Positions 62,814 through 64,000 of a DNA stretch of 64,000 nt are shown here, piece after piece. The position numbers and the translations under genes were made by a program. The notes under the pieces were generated by a model. That model ran no database searches. It was given only the letters and a program-made list of their open reading frames with translations, and was not told the DNA's origin. Origin of the DNA: Panopea generosa (Eukaryota > Mollusca > Bivalvia > Adapedonta > Hiatellidae). The stretch spans positions 18,453,406 to 18,517,405 of the forward strand of contig CM055908.1 in assembly GCA_029582155.1 (NCBI GenBank). Reading direction: 5' to 3'. Within the stretch, counting starts at the first letter, position 1, and every line of letters starts with the position of its first letter.

Positions 62814-63388
62814 ACGGTGTTTCGTTTGAACCATCGCGTTTTTTTATTTCTGAACCCCATACCACGAAAGTCAAAAGTCGAAACTACGATGATGAAAACA
62901 CGAAATCACGAAACTACAATGAATTTCGCGTTTTCACCATCGTGGTTTTGACTTTCAACATCGTAGTTTCGACTTTTGGTTTTCATCATCGTAGTTTCGA
63001 CTTTCACCATCGTAGTTTCGACTTTCGACCTTCGACTTTCATCATCGTAGTTTCGATTTTCATCATAGTGGTTTCGACTTTCACCATCGTAGTTTCGACT
63101 TTCGACTTTCATCATCGTACTTTAGACTTTCACTGTTGTAGTTTCGACTTTCACCATCGTAGTTTCGACTTTCACCATCATAGTTTCGTGATTTCGTGTT
63201 TTCATCATCGTAGTTTCGTATTTGCACCAACGTGATTTCGACTTTCACCATCGTGGTTTCGACTTTCGACTTTCACCATCGTAGTTTCGCCTTTTCATAA
63301 TCGTAGTTTCGACTTTCATCATCGTGGTTTCGAGCATCGTGGTTTGGGGATAAAAATAAAAATACGATGGTCCAAACGGAACACCGTA
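62814..63388. mobile_element. Foldback/MITE-like element in the minisatellite, copy 1
   Basis: Ends are inverted repeats of about 35 bp: tacggtgtttcgtttgaacc then atcgcg at the left, and the complement of atggtccaaacggaacaccg then ta at the right. The interior is a foldback. A short left part carries gaaagtcaaaagtcgaaact and acgatgatgaaaacacg, and a long right part carries many copies of the complementary motif (gtagtttcgactttcatcat and close variants, about 15-24 bp apart). ORFs on either strand here are translations of this short repeat. No transposase. Confidence 0.85.
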
Positions 63389-63567
63389 CCAACTACTCAG
63401 TAAACTGAATACAGTCATCACTTTCTTTCTTCCACTGAGAGTACCACAACTACTCAGTAAACTGAATACAGTCCATCACTTTTTTTCTTCAACTGAGAGT
63501 AGCCAAATTACTTAGTTAACTTAATACAGGCCATCACTTTCTTTCTTCCACTGAGAGTACCCCAACT
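63389..63567 (+). repeat. 58-bp minisatellite, block between the two foldback copies
   Basis: Three units of the same minisatellite in phase with the first block. Confidence 0.95.
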
Positions 63568-63944
63568 TACGGTGTTCCGTTTGAATCATCGCGATTTTTT
63601 ATTTCTGAACCCCATACCACGAAAGTCAAAAGTCGAAACTACGATGATGAAAACACGAAATCACGAAACTACGATGGTGAAAACGCGATGGAATTTCGCG
63701 TTTTCACAATCGTCGTTTTGACTTTCTTCATCGTAGTTTCGACTTTTGATTTTCATCATCGTAGTTTCGACTTTTACCATCGTGGTTTCGACTTTCACCA
63801 TCGTAGTTTCGACTTTCGACCTTCGACTTTCATCATCGTAGTTTCGACTTTCATCATAGTGGTTTCGACTTTCATCATCGTGGTTTCGAGCATCGTGGTT
63901 TGGGGAAAAAAATAAAAATACGATGGTCCAAACGGAACACCGTA
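63568..63944. mobile_element. Foldback/MITE-like element in the minisatellite, copy 2
   Basis: Same ends and same junctions with the minisatellite as copy 1 (left ...gtaccccaac, right ccaactactcag...), but about 200 bp shorter because fewer internal short motifs are present. The left junctions of the two copies are 755 bp apart. Confidence 0.85.
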
Positions 63945-64000
63945 CCAACTACTCAGTAAACTGAATACAGTTATCAATTTCTTTCTTCCACTGAGAGTAC
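63945..64000 (+). repeat. 58-bp minisatellite, continues past the window edge
   Basis: One further unit after the second foldback copy; the array is cut by the end of the window. Confidence 0.93.

Noticed and set aside
62906..63948. ORFs with repeated NYDDESR or FHHRSFD motifs
   Set aside because: They translate the short tandem motifs inside the foldback elements on either strand.

Overview
This looks like a gene-poor, AT-rich stretch of a eukaryotic, probably molluscan (bivalve-like) nuclear genome. I found no host gene that I can support. The coding sequence I recognise belongs to transposable elements, all of them broken, plus a duplicated remnant with a C2H2 zinc-finger look. The bivalve guess is inference. 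It rests on several tRNA-derived SINE families, one ending in a tail like molluscan V-SINEs, together with long minisatellites, foldback elements, Tc1/mariner relics and an APE-type LINE. Nothing here is bacterial: there are no operons, no ribosome-binding sites and no long non-transposon ORFs.

Layout. 1-8 kb: two diverged copies of a multi-kilobase segment, with SINEs between and inside them. 9.4-10 kb: the 3' end of an old LINE. 11.8-13.2 kb: a 654-bp tandem duplication carrying zinc-finger-like coding fragments. 17.8-19.15 kb: a Tc1-like DD34E transposon. 22.1-22.8 kb: a roughly 165-bp tandem repeat. 26.9-28.2 kb: two long trinucleotide arrays in inverted orientation. 28.4-28.9 kb: a small element with palindromic ends that hosts a SINE. 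35.3-36.86 kb: a 37-bp minisatellite ending almost against a SINE. 38.95-42.51 kb: a 42-bp satellite with higher-order repeats. 44.6-49.7 kb: a nearly complete two-ORF LINE on the minus strand. 50.45-50.62 kb: a large palindrome. 51.26-53.05 kb: a mariner DD34D element with unusually long terminal inverted repeats. 57.9-58.3 kb: a 53-bp minisatellite. 61.8-64.0 kb: a 58-bp minisatellite into which a foldback element was inserted and then co-amplified.

How the parts relate. The recognisable proteins are mobility proteins: a LINE ORF1 RNA-binding protein, a LINE endonuclease/reverse transcriptase, and two DDE/D transposases. The SINEs would depend on a LINE partner for movement; nothing here shows that the local LINE is that partner. 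The most interesting structures are the composite satellites (a foldback element inside a minisatellite, and the 596-bp and 337-bp higher-order periods in the 42-bp array), the same-frame, single-stop junction between LINE ORF1 and ORF2, and the large inverted structures. All coordinates of diverged repeats were read by eye and are approximate to a few tens of bases.
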